Assembly: GCA_022768285.1 (NCBI GenBank) | Contig: JALEMJ010000001.1 | Span: 109,912-173,911, forward strand | DNA: 64,000 nt | DNA from: Aerococcus sp. | Lineage (GTDB): Bacteria; Bacillota; Bacilli; Lactobacillales; Aerococcaceae | Reading direction: 5' to 3' | In this document: positions 52,300 through 62,303 of the stretch, in pieces | Layout: each line of letters begins with the position of its first letter | Numbering within the stretch: position 1 is the first letter of the stretch | The notes under the pieces: model-generated | Database searches by the model: none | Seen by the model: only the letters and a program-made list of their open reading frames with translations | What the model was told of the DNA's origin: nothing | Translations under genes and position numbers: made by a program

Positions 52300-53565
52300 A
52301 TGGCAAAAGTAATGATTATTGGCGCTGGGGGACGCGAACATGCCTTAGCTCGCCAATTTGAAAAAAGTACACATGTATCGGAAGTCATCGTTGCACCCGG
52401 AAACGCTGGCATGCAGTCAGAAAAGATTCGCACGGTGCCGCTTGCGTTGGACGCGATTGATGAATTGCTAGAATTCGCACTAACACAGGCAATCGATTTA
52501 ACATTTGTTGGTTCTGAAGATCCGCTAGCATTGGGTATCGTTGATCGTTTTCGTGACGCAGATTTATTGATTGTCGGGCCGACGCAACAAGCAGCTCAAC
52601 TTGAAAGTTCAAAATCCTTTGCTAAAGATATCATGATACGAGCCGGCGTAAAAACAGCCGATTATCAATACTTTGAAGCAGCAGATGCTGAGGCGGCGCA
52701 TAAATTTGTCGATAAAACGGATCACCCACTGGTCATTAAAGCTGATGGTTTGATGGCGGGGAAGGGGGTGTGGCTACCCGAAACGAAAGATGAAGCACAT
52801 GTGTTAGTAGCGCAGCTCCTAGAAGAGAAACAGACTGACTGTGTTATCGAAGAGCGCCTCTTCGGCACAGAATTTTCATTTTTCAGTTTTGTGAATAGTG
52901 AACATGTTATCCCCATCGGCAGTGCGTGCGACTATAAACGTGTCGGTAATAATGATGAAGGTTTGAACACCGGCGGAATGGGCGCATTTTCACCGGTGCC
53001 GTGGGTTGATCGATCACTAGAAACACAAGTTATTGATGAAATCATCAAACCTATTGCGCACGAAATGGTGGCGAATGGTACTCCGTACACCGGTGTACTC
53101 TACAGTGGATTGATGTTAACCGCAGAGGGACCACAAGTGATCGAATTTAATGCACGGTTCGGGGATCCTGAGACACAGGTGCTATTACCGCGCATACAAA
53201 ATGATTTTTATGAAGTAGTTATGGCACACCTCAATCAAGAGCCTATTGCTATTGAACGGTCAACAAACACGCATTTAGGCATCATCATGGCAGCTGAAGG
53301 CTACCCGCAAGCGTATCCGAAGGGGATGCCGATCGCGTTTGACACATCACTGGATAAGGCATCGGTATATTTAGCAGGCGTGAGACAACAGGATGAACAG
53401 CTTGTCAGTGACGGCGGTCGCATATTGATGGTAACCGCAACTGGCGGGGAGCTGCAAACCGCGCGGGAACAAGCCTATCGTTCCGTTAAACAAGTTACCA
53501 TTCCTGATAGTTTTTATCGTTTGGATATTGGTCTACATCGAAAAGGAGAGAACACGAATGACTGA
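52300..53565 (+). CDS. purD: Phosphoribosylamine-glycine ligase PurD
   Basis: A 421-residue ATP-grasp enzyme. It has [17 protein letters not shown] at the N terminus, then [28 protein letters not shown], and [14 protein letters not shown]. The metal-binding end is [20 protein letters not shown]. It joins phosphoribosylamine, the unstable product of PurF, to glycine. A weak GAGGT precedes the ATG. The stop overlaps the purE start. Confidence 0.97.
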   Translation: MAKVMIIGAGGREHALARQFEKSTHVSEVIVAPGNAGMQSEKIRTVPLALDAIDELLEFALTQAIDLTFVGSEDPLALGIVDRFRDADLLIVGPTQQAAQLESSKSFAKDIMIRAGVKTADYQYFEAADAEAAHKFVDKTDHPLVIKADGLMAGKGVWLPETKDEAHVLVAQLLEEKQTDCVIEERLFGTEFSFFSFVNSEHVIPIGSACDYKRVGNNDEGLNTGGMGAFSPVPWVDRSLETQVIDEIIKPIAHEMVANGTPYTGVLYSGLMLTAEGPQVIEFNARFGDPETQVLLPRIQNDFYEVVMAHLNQEPIAIERSTNTHLGIIMAAEGYPQAYPKGMPIAFDTSLDKASVYLAGVRQQDEQLVSDGGRILMVTATGGELQTAREQAYRSVKQVTIPDSFYRLDIGLHRKGENTND

Positions 53566-54055
53566 ACAGGCAAGAGTCGCCATTGTGATGGGAAGTATTT
53601 CCGATTGGGATCAGATGCAGCACGCTGCTGATATCCTAGATGAACTTCAAATCGCTTATGATAAGAAAATTATTTCAGCTCATCGTATGCCGGATGAGAT
53701 GTTTGCCTTTGCCGAGAATGCAAAGGCTAATGGGTATGAAGTCATCATTGCTGGTGCGGGAGGCGCAGCGCATTTACCGGGCATGATCGCCGCGAAGACC
53801 ACACTACCTGTGATCGGCTGTCCGATGAAATCCTCTGCACTGAGTGGCATGGATTCTTTGCTATCCATTGTTCAGATGCCGGCTGGGGTACCGGTCAATA
53901 CGATGGCAATTGGCAAAGCGGGTGCAAAGAATGCAGCTTTATCAGCTGCGCGTTTCTTGGCGGTTCACGATGATAACGTCCATCAAGCACTCGTTGCTTA
54001 TCAACAGAATGCGCACGATCAATCAATAGAAAGTGGGAATCAACTCAATGGTTAA
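53558..54055 (+). CDS. purE: N5-CAIR mutase PurE
   Basis: A 165-residue class I PurE. It has [34 protein letters not shown], and [16 protein letters not shown], with [20 protein letters not shown] after it. It converts N5-CAIR, the product of PurK, to CAIR. AAAAGGAG lies 8 bases before the ATG at 53558, inside the end of purD. It overlaps purK by 8 bases. Confidence 0.96.
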   Translation: MTEQARVAIVMGSISDWDQMQHAADILDELQIAYDKKIISAHRMPDEMFAFAENAKANGYEVIIAGAGGAAHLPGMIAAKTTLPVIGCPMKSSALSGMDSLLSIVQMPAGVPVNTMAIGKAGAKNAALSAARFLAVHDDNVHQALVAYQQNAHDQSIESGNQLNG

Positions 54056-55196
54056 AGTGCTCGAACCCGGGGCTACAATCGGTATTCTCGGTGCTGGACA
54101 GCTGGGTAAAATGATGGCGCAATCCGCACAGAAAATGGGCTATCACGTTGCCATGTACGATGAAGGCGAAAATAGCTGTGGTTATGCTGTCGCTGATCGT
54201 CATGTAGTCGGCAGTTACTCCGATCACGACAAAGTCCTAGCATTCGGTCAATCGGTCGACGTCCTAACGTATGAATTTGAAAATATTGATGGCCCGTTGC
54301 TAGAAAAGATTGAAGCGCAGACGTACTTACCGCAGGGCACAAAGTTATTGCTCAACTCCCAACATCGTGTGATGGAAAAGCAGTGGCTCAATACGATCGG
54401 TGCGCAGACAGTAGCTTATTATCCGATCAATGAAGCAAGCGATTTTGAGACAGCAATTAATGAAATTGGCTTACCTGCTGTACTTAAAACTTCACGTTTC
54501 GGGTACGACGGCAAGGGCCAGGTAGTCATTCACTCTGAAGCCGATTTAGAAGCTGAGAAAGCAACGATCGACCGGATTATTTCTGGGCCGGCAATTTTAG
54601 AAGTGTTTATGCCTTTTGCGTATGAAGCGTCAGTGATGGTGTCGCGCGATCTCTATGGGGATATTGAAATTCTGCCCGCTAGTATCAACCGTCACCGTAA
54701 CGGGATCCTTTATGCAGGCATTGTAGGAGGTGAGATTCCGCAAGAAATATATAAGCAGATTCAATCGACAGCTATCGCCATTGCGCGTGAAGGTGAATTG
54801 ATCGGTGTGTGTGGTGTTGAATTCTTCATCACTTCTGATGGACGGGCTTTGGTGAATGAAATTGCACCGCGTCCGCACAACAGTGGGCACTATTCTATCG
54901 AAGCACTCAATGCCTCTCAGTATGATGAACACATACTAGCATTGACGGGGCACCACTTGATTGCACCGCGCCTCTATGAACCCGCGCTGATGATTAACAT
55001 TCTCGGTCAACATATACCGTATGTCCAGAAAGCACAAAAAGCATTTCCGGAAGCCATTTTCCACATTTATGGAAAGGATGAACCGAAACGTCAGCGTAAG
55101 ATGGGCCACTTCACATTAACCGATCTAAATTATACATCCCTATTGGATATCCTGGATAATCACCCGCTGATCCAGCAGTGGGAACAGTTATTTTAA
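54048..55196 (+). CDS. purK: N5-carboxyaminoimidazole ribonucleotide synthase PurK
   Basis: A 382-residue ATP-grasp enzyme fixing bicarbonate onto AIR. It has [43 protein letters not shown], and [19 protein letters not shown]. Presence of PurK together with PurE shows the bacterial two-step carboxylation route. The ATG at 54048 overlaps purE. About 50 bases then separate it from purC, the largest gap inside the operon, where the streptococcal-type gene order is broken. Confidence 0.96.
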   Translation: MVKVLEPGATIGILGAGQLGKMMAQSAQKMGYHVAMYDEGENSCGYAVADRHVVGSYSDHDKVLAFGQSVDVLTYEFENIDGPLLEKIEAQTYLPQGTKLLLNSQHRVMEKQWLNTIGAQTVAYYPINEASDFETAINEIGLPAVLKTSRFGYDGKGQVVIHSEADLEAEKATIDRIISGPAILEVFMPFAYEASVMVSRDLYGDIEILPASINRHRNGILYAGIVGGEIPQEIYKQIQSTAIAIAREGELIGVCGVEFFITSDGRALVNEIAPRPHNSGHYSIEALNASQYDEHILALTGHHLIAPRLYEPALMINILGQHIPYVQKAQKAFPEAIFHIYGKDEPKRQRKMGHFTLTDLNYTSLLDILDNHPLIQQWEQLF

Positions 55197-55244
55197 TACG
55201 ATGCCTAAGCTTTAAACATACGTTTCAATATCGGGAGGGAACAA

Positions 55245-55925
55245 ATGGAAAAAATATATGAAGGTAAAACGAAGAACGTCTTCCAAAATGAAGCAGGTAA
55301 GATTGTTTTACAATTCAAAGATGATGTGACTGGCGTTGACGGCAAATTCGATCCGGGCGCAAATCAAGTCGGACTCTCCATTGAAGGCGTAGGTGCGAAA
55401 GATTTGCAGATGACGGCTTACTTTTTTAAGCAATTGAATGCAGCCGGTATCCCCACACATTTCATTTCTGATCAGCCTGAGTCGCAAGCCATGACCGTTG
55501 AGCCCGCAGAAGTATTCGGTAAAGGACTCGAAGTCATCACTCGTTACCGTGCAGTTGGCTCCTTCATTCGTCGCTATGACGCTTATGTTGAAGAAGGTCA
55601 AGCGCTCGACGGCTATGTAGAAATCACTATCAAAGATGATGCAGCGGGTGATCCACTGATTACGGAAGATGCGCTGGTGCTACTCAATATTATGACACGC
55701 GAAGAATATCAGGAAGTTGTTGCCCTCAACCGTCAAATTGCTGATCGTATCAAACAGGAGCTGGCAGCTAAAGGGTTAGAACTGTACGATCTGAAGTTGG
55801 AATTCGGTCGTCGCAAGTCAGACGGCCAAATTATCTTGATTGATGAAATTTCTGGTGGAAACATGCGTGTCTATCAAGATGGACGCTATATTGAACCACT
55901 AGAATTAGCCGATTTTTTTAAGTAG
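55245..55925 (+). CDS. purC: SAICAR synthetase PurC
   Basis: A 226-residue enzyme joining CAIR and aspartate. It begins KIYEGKTKNVFQNEAG, with LEVITRYRAVGSFIRRY in the middle, LYDLKLEFGRRKSDGQIILIDE and GGNMRVYQDG near the end. CGGGAGG precedes the ATG. It lies 20 bases before purL, a pairing that in streptococci stands at the start of the operon. Confidence 0.96.
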   Translation: MEKIYEGKTKNVFQNEAGKIVLQFKDDVTGVDGKFDPGANQVGLSIEGVGAKDLQMTAYFFKQLNAAGIPTHFISDQPESQAMTVEPAEVFGKGLEVITRYRAVGSFIRRYDAYVEEGQALDGYVEITIKDDAAGDPLITEDALVLLNIMTREEYQEVVALNRQIADRIKQELAAKGLELYDLKLEFGRRKSDGQIILIDEISGGNMRVYQDGRYIEPLELADFFK

Positions 55926-55945
55926 TAGAGGAGTGTGATTAACCG

Positions 55946-58900
55946 ATGAGTCAGTTTGTTGTCGTACCTGCAGTAGATTCGAGTTTTTATCTTAAAGAAG
56001 CTAAACATTTCTTGGGACTCTCTAATCTCAAAGCAGTTAAGCAATATGAAATTTATGAATATGATGATAATGTGAATGCTATCGCCTTTAATGCCTTCAA
56101 AGACTACGAGATCCATGACGATATTAAGTATTTAGATCGCGAAAATAGTTTCCGCTTCCGCCAAATTCTTGGTCAGTACGATGAACTGGATGAGATGACA
56201 GGGCGTTTGGTTCATGATATCTTGCATCAAGATGTCGTGTTCCATCATTCACGTGTTATGGAATTAGAAGGACTGAACAAAGCTGAAACAGAACAGTTCC
56301 TCGATTACTTTGTGAATGAAACCGAGATTGAATTGGTGCCTTTCACCGCACTGTCTTACGATATGGGTGTATCGCCTGCCAAAGACTTAGCTCACGTTGA
56401 GGGATTTATTGATTTCGATGATGCGCAGTTGCGAGACCTCATCAAGGACTATTCGATGGATATGTCCGATATTCATGTTGTTCAGGATTATTTCAAAGCT
56501 GAGGGCGTCGACCCGACGATCTTCCAATTAAAAGTGATTGATACGTATTGGTCAGATCACTGTCGCCACACCACATTCTTGACTGAACTCAAGAAAATTG
56601 AAGTGAAAGACGGTCAATATAAAGAAGCCATTGAAAAAGTGATTGATGAGTATAATGATGTTCGCAGTAAAGTTTACAAAGGCAAATCTGCCAAATTAGT
56701 GTCGCTGATGGACCTCGGCACTATCAATGCTAAATATGCGAAAAAGTTGGGCTTACTTGATAATCAAGACGTCTCCGATGAAGTCAATGCGTGCTGTATA
56801 AAGATTAAGGTTGATGTGGATGGCAAAGATGAAGACTTCTTGCTTTACTTCAAAAATGAAACCCATAACCACCCAACTGAAATCGAACCATTCGGTGGTG
56901 CAGCTACTTGCATCGGTGGCGGGATCCGCGACCCATTATCTGGTCGTTCCTTTGTTCATCAAGCACTGCGCATGGTCGGTGCCGGTGATCCAACCGAAGC
57001 CTACAAAGATACATTGCCAGATAAACTACCGCAACGCGTATTAGCACAGCGGGCGGTTACTGGCTATTCAGATTACGGTAACCAGATTGGACAAACAGCT
57101 GGCTACGTTGAGGAATTCTATCACCCAGGTTTTAAAGCCAAACGTATGGAACTCGGCGCGTTAGTGGCAGCTGCACCAGCGAATGCGGTTGTTCGCGAAG
57201 AACCGGTTGCTGGCGATGTCGTCATGTTACTAGGTGGACCGACTGGACGCGATGGGTTAGGAGCTGCTGTTGGTTCCTCAATGACACAGACCGAACAATC
57301 TAAAGAACTGCAAGGGGCTGAAGTCCAAAAGGGGAACCCGGGCATTGAACGTAAAATCATTCGCCTATTCAGAAACCCTGAAGCTACACGCCTGATCAAG
57401 AAATGTAATGACTTCGGTGCTGGTGGGGTATCGGTAGCTATCGGTGAATTGGCCCCGGGGCTCGACATCCAGTTAGATAAAGTACCGTTGAAATATGAAG
57501 GCATGGATCCTTCCGAAATCGCGTTATCAGAGTCTCAAGAGCGCATGGCGGTCGTGATTGCTGCCAAAGATGTGGAACATTTCGTAGCGCTCGCACACGA
57601 CGAGGATATTGAAGCGACAACCGTTGCTGAAGTGACGAATTCACCGTACATGGTGATGAACTACAATGGCGAAGAAGTTTTGCGTTTGCGTCGCGACTTC
57701 CTCGACTCGAACGGTGGAAAGAAGGAAGCCGAGGCTATCGTTGCTTCCGATGGTTTTGACGAAGAATTGCGCGATGATAGGGACATTGAGGCACAGTTGT
57801 GCGATATTCGCAATGCCTCACAAAAGGCGATCGGCCAGAATTTCGATTATACACTGGGCAAGGGGACTGTTCTCGTGCCGTTCGGTGGTAAGAACGGCAT
57901 CACGCCGCAGCAGGGGATGGTCGCTAAGATCCCGGTACTCGGTCATGAAACACATACAGTATCCGTAATGGCTGGGGCGTTCTTACCGTACATTGCCGAA
58001 AAATCACCATTCCATGGTGCATACTATGCTGTTGTTCAATCCATTGCTAAAGCAATTGCTTTAGGGGCCCCGCGTCAGGAGCTTCGCCTCAGCTTCCAGG
58101 AATTCTTTGAAAGTATGGAATCAGCCGAGAAATGGGGGAAACCGACCGGTGCATTGCTCGGTGCCTTCCATGCCCTAACGCAACTTAAACTCGGCTCAAT
58201 TGGTGGAAAAGATAGTATGAGCGGAACCTTCAAAGACGCGACGGTTCCACCTTCCTTGATCAGTTTCGCTGTCGCACCGACAAAAGATGCACTGGTTAAC
58301 TCACGTGAACTGAAACAGACGAATTCTAAGATCGTGATGTTAGCCGTTGAACCGTCTGAAGATGGCCTTTTCGATACAGAAGATCTGGAAAAAGCATTTG
58401 ACACGATTCAGGCGCTGATTACCAATAGTGACGTACGCGCGATCTCAATCACTGGTGACAAGACCGTTGAAGTTAACTTAGTCGAAATGGCTCTGGGTAA
58501 TGGCATCGGATTTGAAATGAACGCAGACATCGCGCATCAGAAACACCCGCTTGCTTTCCTAATAGAAGTCGCTAACGATGTTGAAATTCCAGGAGCTATC
58601 GAAATTGCAAAGACGACGACGGATGGTCAAGCGGTTATTGACGGTCAGTCCTATGACTTAGCAACACTCGCAGAAGCATACACACAACCATTAGCTGATG
58701 TCTTCAGTGATGTTACTTTTGAAGAAAAAGCAGCTGTGAAGCCAGCTGTTGAAGTACCAGATGTTCATAATGAGGCGCGTGTGTTGATTGTGGTGACGAA
58801 CGGGGTTAACGGCGAATACGATTTATATGAAACCTTCAAACGTTATACGCCGAATGTCGACACCTTCGTGATTCGTGAGGAATTGGATTATGATGCATCC

Positions 58901-59476
58901 ATCGACGAGCTGAAATCACGCATGGCCGATTACAATATCTTAACCTTTGCGGATGGTTCCATCTTCTCTGATCGTCCAGCAAAGGGGTACGGTTTATCAT
59001 TAATATTGGATGATTTAAGAGGTGAATTAAAGGCTTACCTCAAGGATCATTATGTTTTGGCAGTTGGCTCTGCTTTAGCAGCATTTGTTGAAGCTGGGTG
59101 GATGGAATTCGGTGAAGCGAAAGAAGGCACGCAGTTACATTACGTGACGAATCCATTCGAGAAGTTTATTTCCACAACAGTTGATGCGAATGTGATTCAT
59201 GCGAGTGACTTTGCTTCAGAAGGTTCTTATACCACTGCTTTAGCATCGTATACATTAGCGCTCGAAGGTGACACCCAGCAGTTTGGAGATCAGATTCTCT
59301 CAACTTACACATCCTTCCTGCCTGGAAAACAAGGTATCGATGCCCTCACTGATCCAAGTGGGCATATTCTCGGTATTAATTCGAATACCGAGCGCTTCTA
59401 CGAGAATGGATTAATTAATACACCGTTCCATGAAGCACCGTTTATTGCCAATTTGGTCAAATTAGCCGGTAATTAA
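55946..59476 (+). CDS. purL: Large FGAM synthase PurL with degenerate glutaminase domain
   Basis: A 1176-residue single-chain PurL, shorter than the usual 1230-1290. Synthase motifs are intact: TYWSDHCRHTTF, KNETHNHPTEIEPFGGAAT, GGIRDPLSGR and a second-half GGKDSMSGTF. The C-terminal 230 residues keep the outline of a class I glutaminase but not its chemistry. The elbow normally LGICNGFQAL reads LAVGSALAAF, so Cys is Gly1041. The terminal GHSER-type motif reads SNTER, so His is Asn1147, while Glu1149 remains. GTNCEYD reads GVNGEYD, and the GGFSxGD loop is gone. Neither purQ nor purS is in the operon. It probably uses free ammonia. AGAGGAG precedes the ATG. Confidence 0.94.
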   Translation: MSQFVVVPAVDSSFYLKEAKHFLGLSNLKAVKQYEIYEYDDNVNAIAFNAFKDYEIHDDIKYLDRENSFRFRQILGQYDELDEMTGRLVHDILHQDVVFHHSRVMELEGLNKAETEQFLDYFVNETEIELVPFTALSYDMGVSPAKDLAHVEGFIDFDDAQLRDLIKDYSMDMSDIHVVQDYFKAEGVDPTIFQLKVIDTYWSDHCRHTTFLTELKKIEVKDGQYKEAIEKVIDEYNDVRSKVYKGKSAKLVSLMDLGTINAKYAKKLGLLDNQDVSDEVNACCIKIKVDVDGKDEDFLLYFKNETHNHPTEIEPFGGAATCIGGGIRDPLSGRSFVHQALRMVGAGDPTEAYKDTLPDKLPQRVLAQRAVTGYSDYGNQIGQTAGYVEEFYHPGFKAKRMELGALVAAAPANAVVREEPVAGDVVMLLGGPTGRDGLGAAVGSSMTQTEQSKELQGAEVQKGNPGIERKIIRLFRNPEATRLIKKCNDFGAGGVSVAIGELAPGLDIQLDKVPLKYEGMDPSEIALSESQERMAVVIAAKDVEHFVALAHDEDIEATTVAEVTNSPYMVMNYNGEEVLRLRRDFLDSNGGKKEAEAIVASDGFDEELRDDRDIEAQLCDIRNASQKAIGQNFDYTLGKGTVLVPFGGKNGITPQQGMVAKIPVLGHETHTVSVMAGAFLPYIAEKSPFHGAYYAVVQSIAKAIALGAPRQELRLSFQEFFESMESAEKWGKPTGALLGAFHALTQLKLGSIGGKDSMSGTFKDATVPPSLISFAVAPTKDALVNSRELKQTNSKIVMLAVEPSEDGLFDTEDLEKAFDTIQALITNSDVRAISITGDKTVEVNLVEMALGNGIGFEMNADIAHQKHPLAFLIEVANDVEIPGAIEIAKTTTDGQAVIDGQSYDLATLAEAYTQPLADVFSDVTFEEKAAVKPAVEVPDVHNEARVLIVVTNGVNGEYDLYETFKRYTPNVDTFVIREELDYDASIDELKSRMADYNILTFADGSIFSDRPAKGYGLSLILDDLRGELKAYLKDHYVLAVGSALAAFVEAGWMEFGEAKEGTQLHYVTNPFEKFISTTVDANVIHASDFASEGSYTTALASYTLALEGDTQQFGDQILSTYTSFLPGKQGIDALTDPSGHILGINSNTERFYENGLINTPFHEAPFIANLVKLAGN

Positions 59477-59501
59477 TGCCCTAAAAAGGATAATGAAACG
59501 C

Positions 59502-59538
59502 AAAACGCCAATCCCATTTTCTGAGGTTGGCGTTTTTG
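59502..59538. terminator. Bidirectional terminator at the end of the purine operon
   Basis: AAAACGCCAA (59502-59511) pairs with TTGGCGTTTT (59527-59536). The A- and T-rich flanks serve purL and the convergent reductase gene. Confidence 0.9.
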
Positions 59539-59562
59539 TGTGTTATTGCGTAAAGATGCGGT

Positions 59563-60561
59563 TTATGCAAAGAAGTCAGTACTGTGAAGTTTATTGACTT
59601 TTGCTTCAGGATGGAGAAAATGAACGATATCATTGATGACTTTCGGTACTTCGCCGTAGCCTTCAGCAATTAATTGCGCTTTGCCAAGATAGTCGGCAAT
59701 ATCACCGACCGCATAGACTCCTGGTAACGAGGTTTGTCCGAGTGCAGAGACTGGGACGCGCTGATGATTCATTGTGATCGGCCAATCGTCGAATCCTGCC
59801 TGCTTCCCGGCAAAACCGTAAGCGACGACGATATCATCAAACGTACGAACGGTCGGTTCTGCTTGACGCGCTTTAAGTGATAATTCTAGCGCACCATCAG
59901 ATGTGAGAGCGAGGTTATCTGGTGTGTAGGGTGTAAGAATATCGACATTAGCTTGCGCGCGCAAGTTTTCAACCGAGTGCTCTAAACCACGGAACTGATT
60001 GCGACGATGAATTAACGTCACATGTTCGGCATAATGACTAATAGCTGCTGCCTCATCCAATGCGGAGTTACCGCCACCGAGAACGGCGATTGATTTATTA
60101 GTAAATTGTGAGTAATCTTGCGGATAATAATGAATGTGATCAGCCATCGCTTCGGTTAAACCATGGACTTTCAGTGGTCGAGGAGAGAAGATACCGCCAC
60201 CTGTCGCAATGATCACAGCACCGGTTGCATAATCATTATTCTCAGTATGAACGATGAAATGATTGGTGCCGTTATCCTGTGGCGTAAACCCTGTAACCTG
60301 TTCACCTAGTGTCCAGATTGTTGTTTTTTCGAACGGTTCGATCTGCTTAATGCCATCCTCAGCCAACTGTTTACCTGAAATGGCGGGCACGCCACCGATA
60401 TCGTAAATGATTTTATTCGGATAGAGTGCGTACGGTTGGCCGCCTGCTTTGGGCAGCGTATCGATAATTCGAACGGATAACTGACGCATACCGGCGTAAA
60501 AGGCGGCAAATAATCCAGCTGGCCCTGCACCAATAATTGTGATGTCTGTTGTTTCACGCAA
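59563..60561 (-). CDS. Ferredoxin/flavodoxin-NADP reductase, thioredoxin-reductase-like (YumC type)
   Basis: A 332-residue flavoprotein with an FAD-binding GAGPAGLFAAFYAGMR at the N terminus and KAGGQPYALYPNKIIYDIGG. The second dinucleotide fold is VLGGGNSALDEA, followed by HRRNQFRG, and the C-terminal FAD motif is GVYAVGDIADY. There is no CxxC between the NADP segments, so it is not a thioredoxin reductase. This pattern fits the YumC-type ferredoxin-NADP reductase. The start is a TTG with AAGGAGG upstream. It lies downstream of the DUF212 gene on the same strand. Confidence 0.9.
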   Translation of the reverse strand: MRETTDITIIGAGPAGLFAAFYAGMRQLSVRIIDTLPKAGGQPYALYPNKIIYDIGGVPAISGKQLAEDGIKQIEPFEKTTIWTLGEQVTGFTPQDNGTNHFIVHTENNDYATGAVIIATGGGIFSPRPLKVHGLTEAMADHIHYYPQDYSQFTNKSIAVLGGGNSALDEAAAISHYAEHVTLIHRRNQFRGLEHSVENLRAQANVDILTPYTPDNLALTSDGALELSLKARQAEPTVRTFDDIVVAYGFAGKQAGFDDWPITMNHQRVPVSALGQTSLPGVYAVGDIADYLGKAQLIAEGYGEVPKVINDIVHFLHPEAKVNKLHSTDFFA

Positions 60562-60582
60562 AGTAATTCCTCCTTAAAAAAT

Positions 60583-60609
60583 AAAGGACGGCTTATCACA
60601 CGTCCTTTT
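60583..60609 (-). terminator. Terminator hairpin between the DUF212 and reductase genes
   Basis: AAAGGACG (60583-60590) pairs with CGTCCTTT (60601-60608). On the minus strand a T-rich stretch follows, ending at the reductase's ribosome binding site, so read-through is possible. Confidence 0.65.
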
Positions 60610-60631
60610 CATCGTTTACTCTAGTTTAACG

Positions 60632-61126
60632 TTATGCAGGCATAATTTCATGTAGCACCAATGCAATAATTACACCCATGAGTACACCGCCAATGACTTC
60701 TATTGGCCGATGTCCGAAATAGTCGTCAATGACTAATTTATCTTGCTCTAAATGCTTAATTTTTTGGTTAATGGCGGGATCATCGATTTCTTTGGCTTGT
60801 GCTTTGAGGACCTCGAGCATGCGCATTTGCAGTATACCTTGATCCCCACATTGCCTGCGCACGCCGATTGAATCAAACATGACGATTAGTCCCATGATGA
60901 TAGCAATGGCAACATAAGGTGAATCTAAGCCATTTTGGATGATTAACGATGTGATGAGAGCAGTAACGGCTGCTGAATGCGAACTTGGCATCCCCCCAGT
61001 CGCATTGATAATATGCAGATCAGCGTGCACACGATCAAAGATAAACGCGAGTGGGAATTTCAGCAATTGTGTTAAAAAAATGCCGCATAACGCCGCAATT
61101 AAAGGGTAGTTCCACTGACCGACCAT
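60632..61126 (-). CDS. DUF212 / divergent PAP2-family membrane protein (YuiD-like)
   Basis: A 164-residue membrane protein with four to five hydrophobic segments. The motif GGMPSSHSAAVTALITS resembles the phosphatase SxxxH signature of PAP2 enzymes. FDSIGVRRQCGDQ and FGHRPIEVIGGVLMGV are typical of the DUF212/YuiD family. GAGGAGG lies 7 bases before the ATG at 61126; an upstream in-frame start was rejected. Function unproven; a lipid or polyprenyl phosphate substrate is only suggested by the motif. Confidence 0.85.
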   Translation of the reverse strand: MVGQWNYPLIAALCGIFLTQLLKFPLAFIFDRVHADLHIINATGGMPSSHSAAVTALITSLIIQNGLDSPYVAIAIIMGLIVMFDSIGVRRQCGDQGILQMRMLEVLKAQAKEIDDPAINQKIKHLEQDKLVIDDYFGHRPIEVIGGVLMGVIIALVLHEIMPA

Positions 61127-61292
61127 AGTCTCCTCCTCTACTATTCCTATCAATGATAGCATGTTACCAAGTCGACTAAAAGTAAAAGATATATTAAGAA
61201 TCCCCGGCTAGTGTTCGGGCGAATAGTATACTTTCTATTCGGCAATTGATACAATGAAAACGGAAGATATGAAAATTATAGAGGAGGATGAC

Positions 61293-61898
61293 ATGGATTT
61301 TCCACAGTTAACACATCAAACTGATTACCCGACGGTAACAATTGAAACGACGCAGGGTGCGATAACCATTGAGCTCTATCCAGATAGAGCACCGATTACT
61401 GTGCACAATTTTATGCGCTTGGCAGAAGAACACTACTACGATGGCGTGATTTTTCATCGCGTGATTAAGGACTTTATGATTCAGGGTGGCGATCCGACAG
61501 GCACCGGTCGTGGCGGAGAAAGCATCTATAAACACCCATTTGAAGATGAATTTCATCCGTCATTATTTAACTTTAATGGTGCACTATCAATGGCAAATGC
61601 AGGCCCGGGTACTAACGGCTCACAATTTTTCATTGTGACTGCAGAATCTGTTGACGACAGTCTGTTAGAGCAGATGACTAAGACGGGTTTCCCAGAAGAA
61701 GTGATTGCAGCGTATCGCGAGAACGGCGGGACACCGTGGTTGGACCATCGCCACACCGTTTTTGGCCAAGTGATCGATGGCATGTCAGTTGTGAAAGCTA
61801 TCGGTGACGTAGAAACCGATGCTGAAGACAAGCCGGTGGATGATGTAAAAATTAAGTCCATCACCATTAACAATCAAGCAGGAGATTGGGCGTGGTAG
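61293..61898 (+). CDS. ppiB: Cyclophilin-type peptidyl-prolyl cis-trans isomerase
   Basis: A 201-residue cytosolic cyclophilin without signal peptide. It has APITVHNFMRLAEEHYYDG, VIFHRVIKDFMIQGGDPTG, NGALSMANAGPGTNGSQFFI and HTVFGQVIDGMSVV. These include the catalytic Arg in FHRV and the substrate-binding FMIQGGD. An acidic insertion (SVDDSLLEQMTKTGFPEEV and onward) before the last strand is usual for Gram-positive members. GAGGAGG precedes the ATG at 61293. It overlaps the next gene by 7 bases. Confidence 0.93.
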   Translation: MDFPQLTHQTDYPTVTIETTQGAITIELYPDRAPITVHNFMRLAEEHYYDGVIFHRVIKDFMIQGGDPTGTGRGGESIYKHPFEDEFHPSLFNFNGALSMANAGPGTNGSQFFIVTAESVDDSLLEQMTKTGFPEEVIAAYRENGGTPWLDHRHTVFGQVIDGMSVVKAIGDVETDAEDKPVDDVKIKSITINNQAGDWAW

Positions 61899-62302
61899 CA
61901 GTGACTGATTTTTCAATCGGTCAAATCATTACGGGGACGATTTCGGGCATACAGCCGTATGGCATTTTCGTTGATATTGCGGAAGGACAGCAAGGGCTGA
62001 TACATATTTCAGAAATTGATAATACCTATATCACGGATATTAACGAGAAGTTTGCAGTTGGTGACAAAGTGACTGTTAAAATTATTGATATTGACGAATA
62101 TACCAATAAAATGAGTTTGTCTTTGCGCGCCATGCATCCTGTGCCGATTCCCGACAAACCGCCGCGTATTTACGCCCCGCGTCGCAAGCAGCAGAACACT
62201 GGGGGATTCGCACCCCTAGGCAAAGCAATGGATGCGTGGACTACTGAGGCATTAGCAGATATTGCGTCCGGAAAAATTAAAGATTATCGAATGGAGGACT
62301 AA
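61892..62302 (+). CDS. S1-domain RNA-binding protein (CvfD/YugI, general stress protein 13 type)
   Basis: A 136-residue protein with a single S1 domain in the first 75 residues. It has [29 protein letters not shown] in pieces, and [22 protein letters not shown] basic then helical tail follows. Homologues (YugI, CvfD) bind RNA and are linked to cold response and virulence. The start is GTG at 61892, 7 bases after AGGAG within the end of ppiB. It precedes pgi, a neighbour also seen in Bacillus (yugI-pgi region). Confidence 0.88.
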   Translation: MVAVTDFSIGQIITGTISGIQPYGIFVDIAEGQQGLIHISEIDNTYITDINEKFAVGDKVTVKIIDIDEYTNKMSLSLRAMHPVPIPDKPPRIYAPRRKQQNTGGFAPLGKAMDAWTTEALADIASGKIKDYRMED

Positions 62303-62303
62303 T

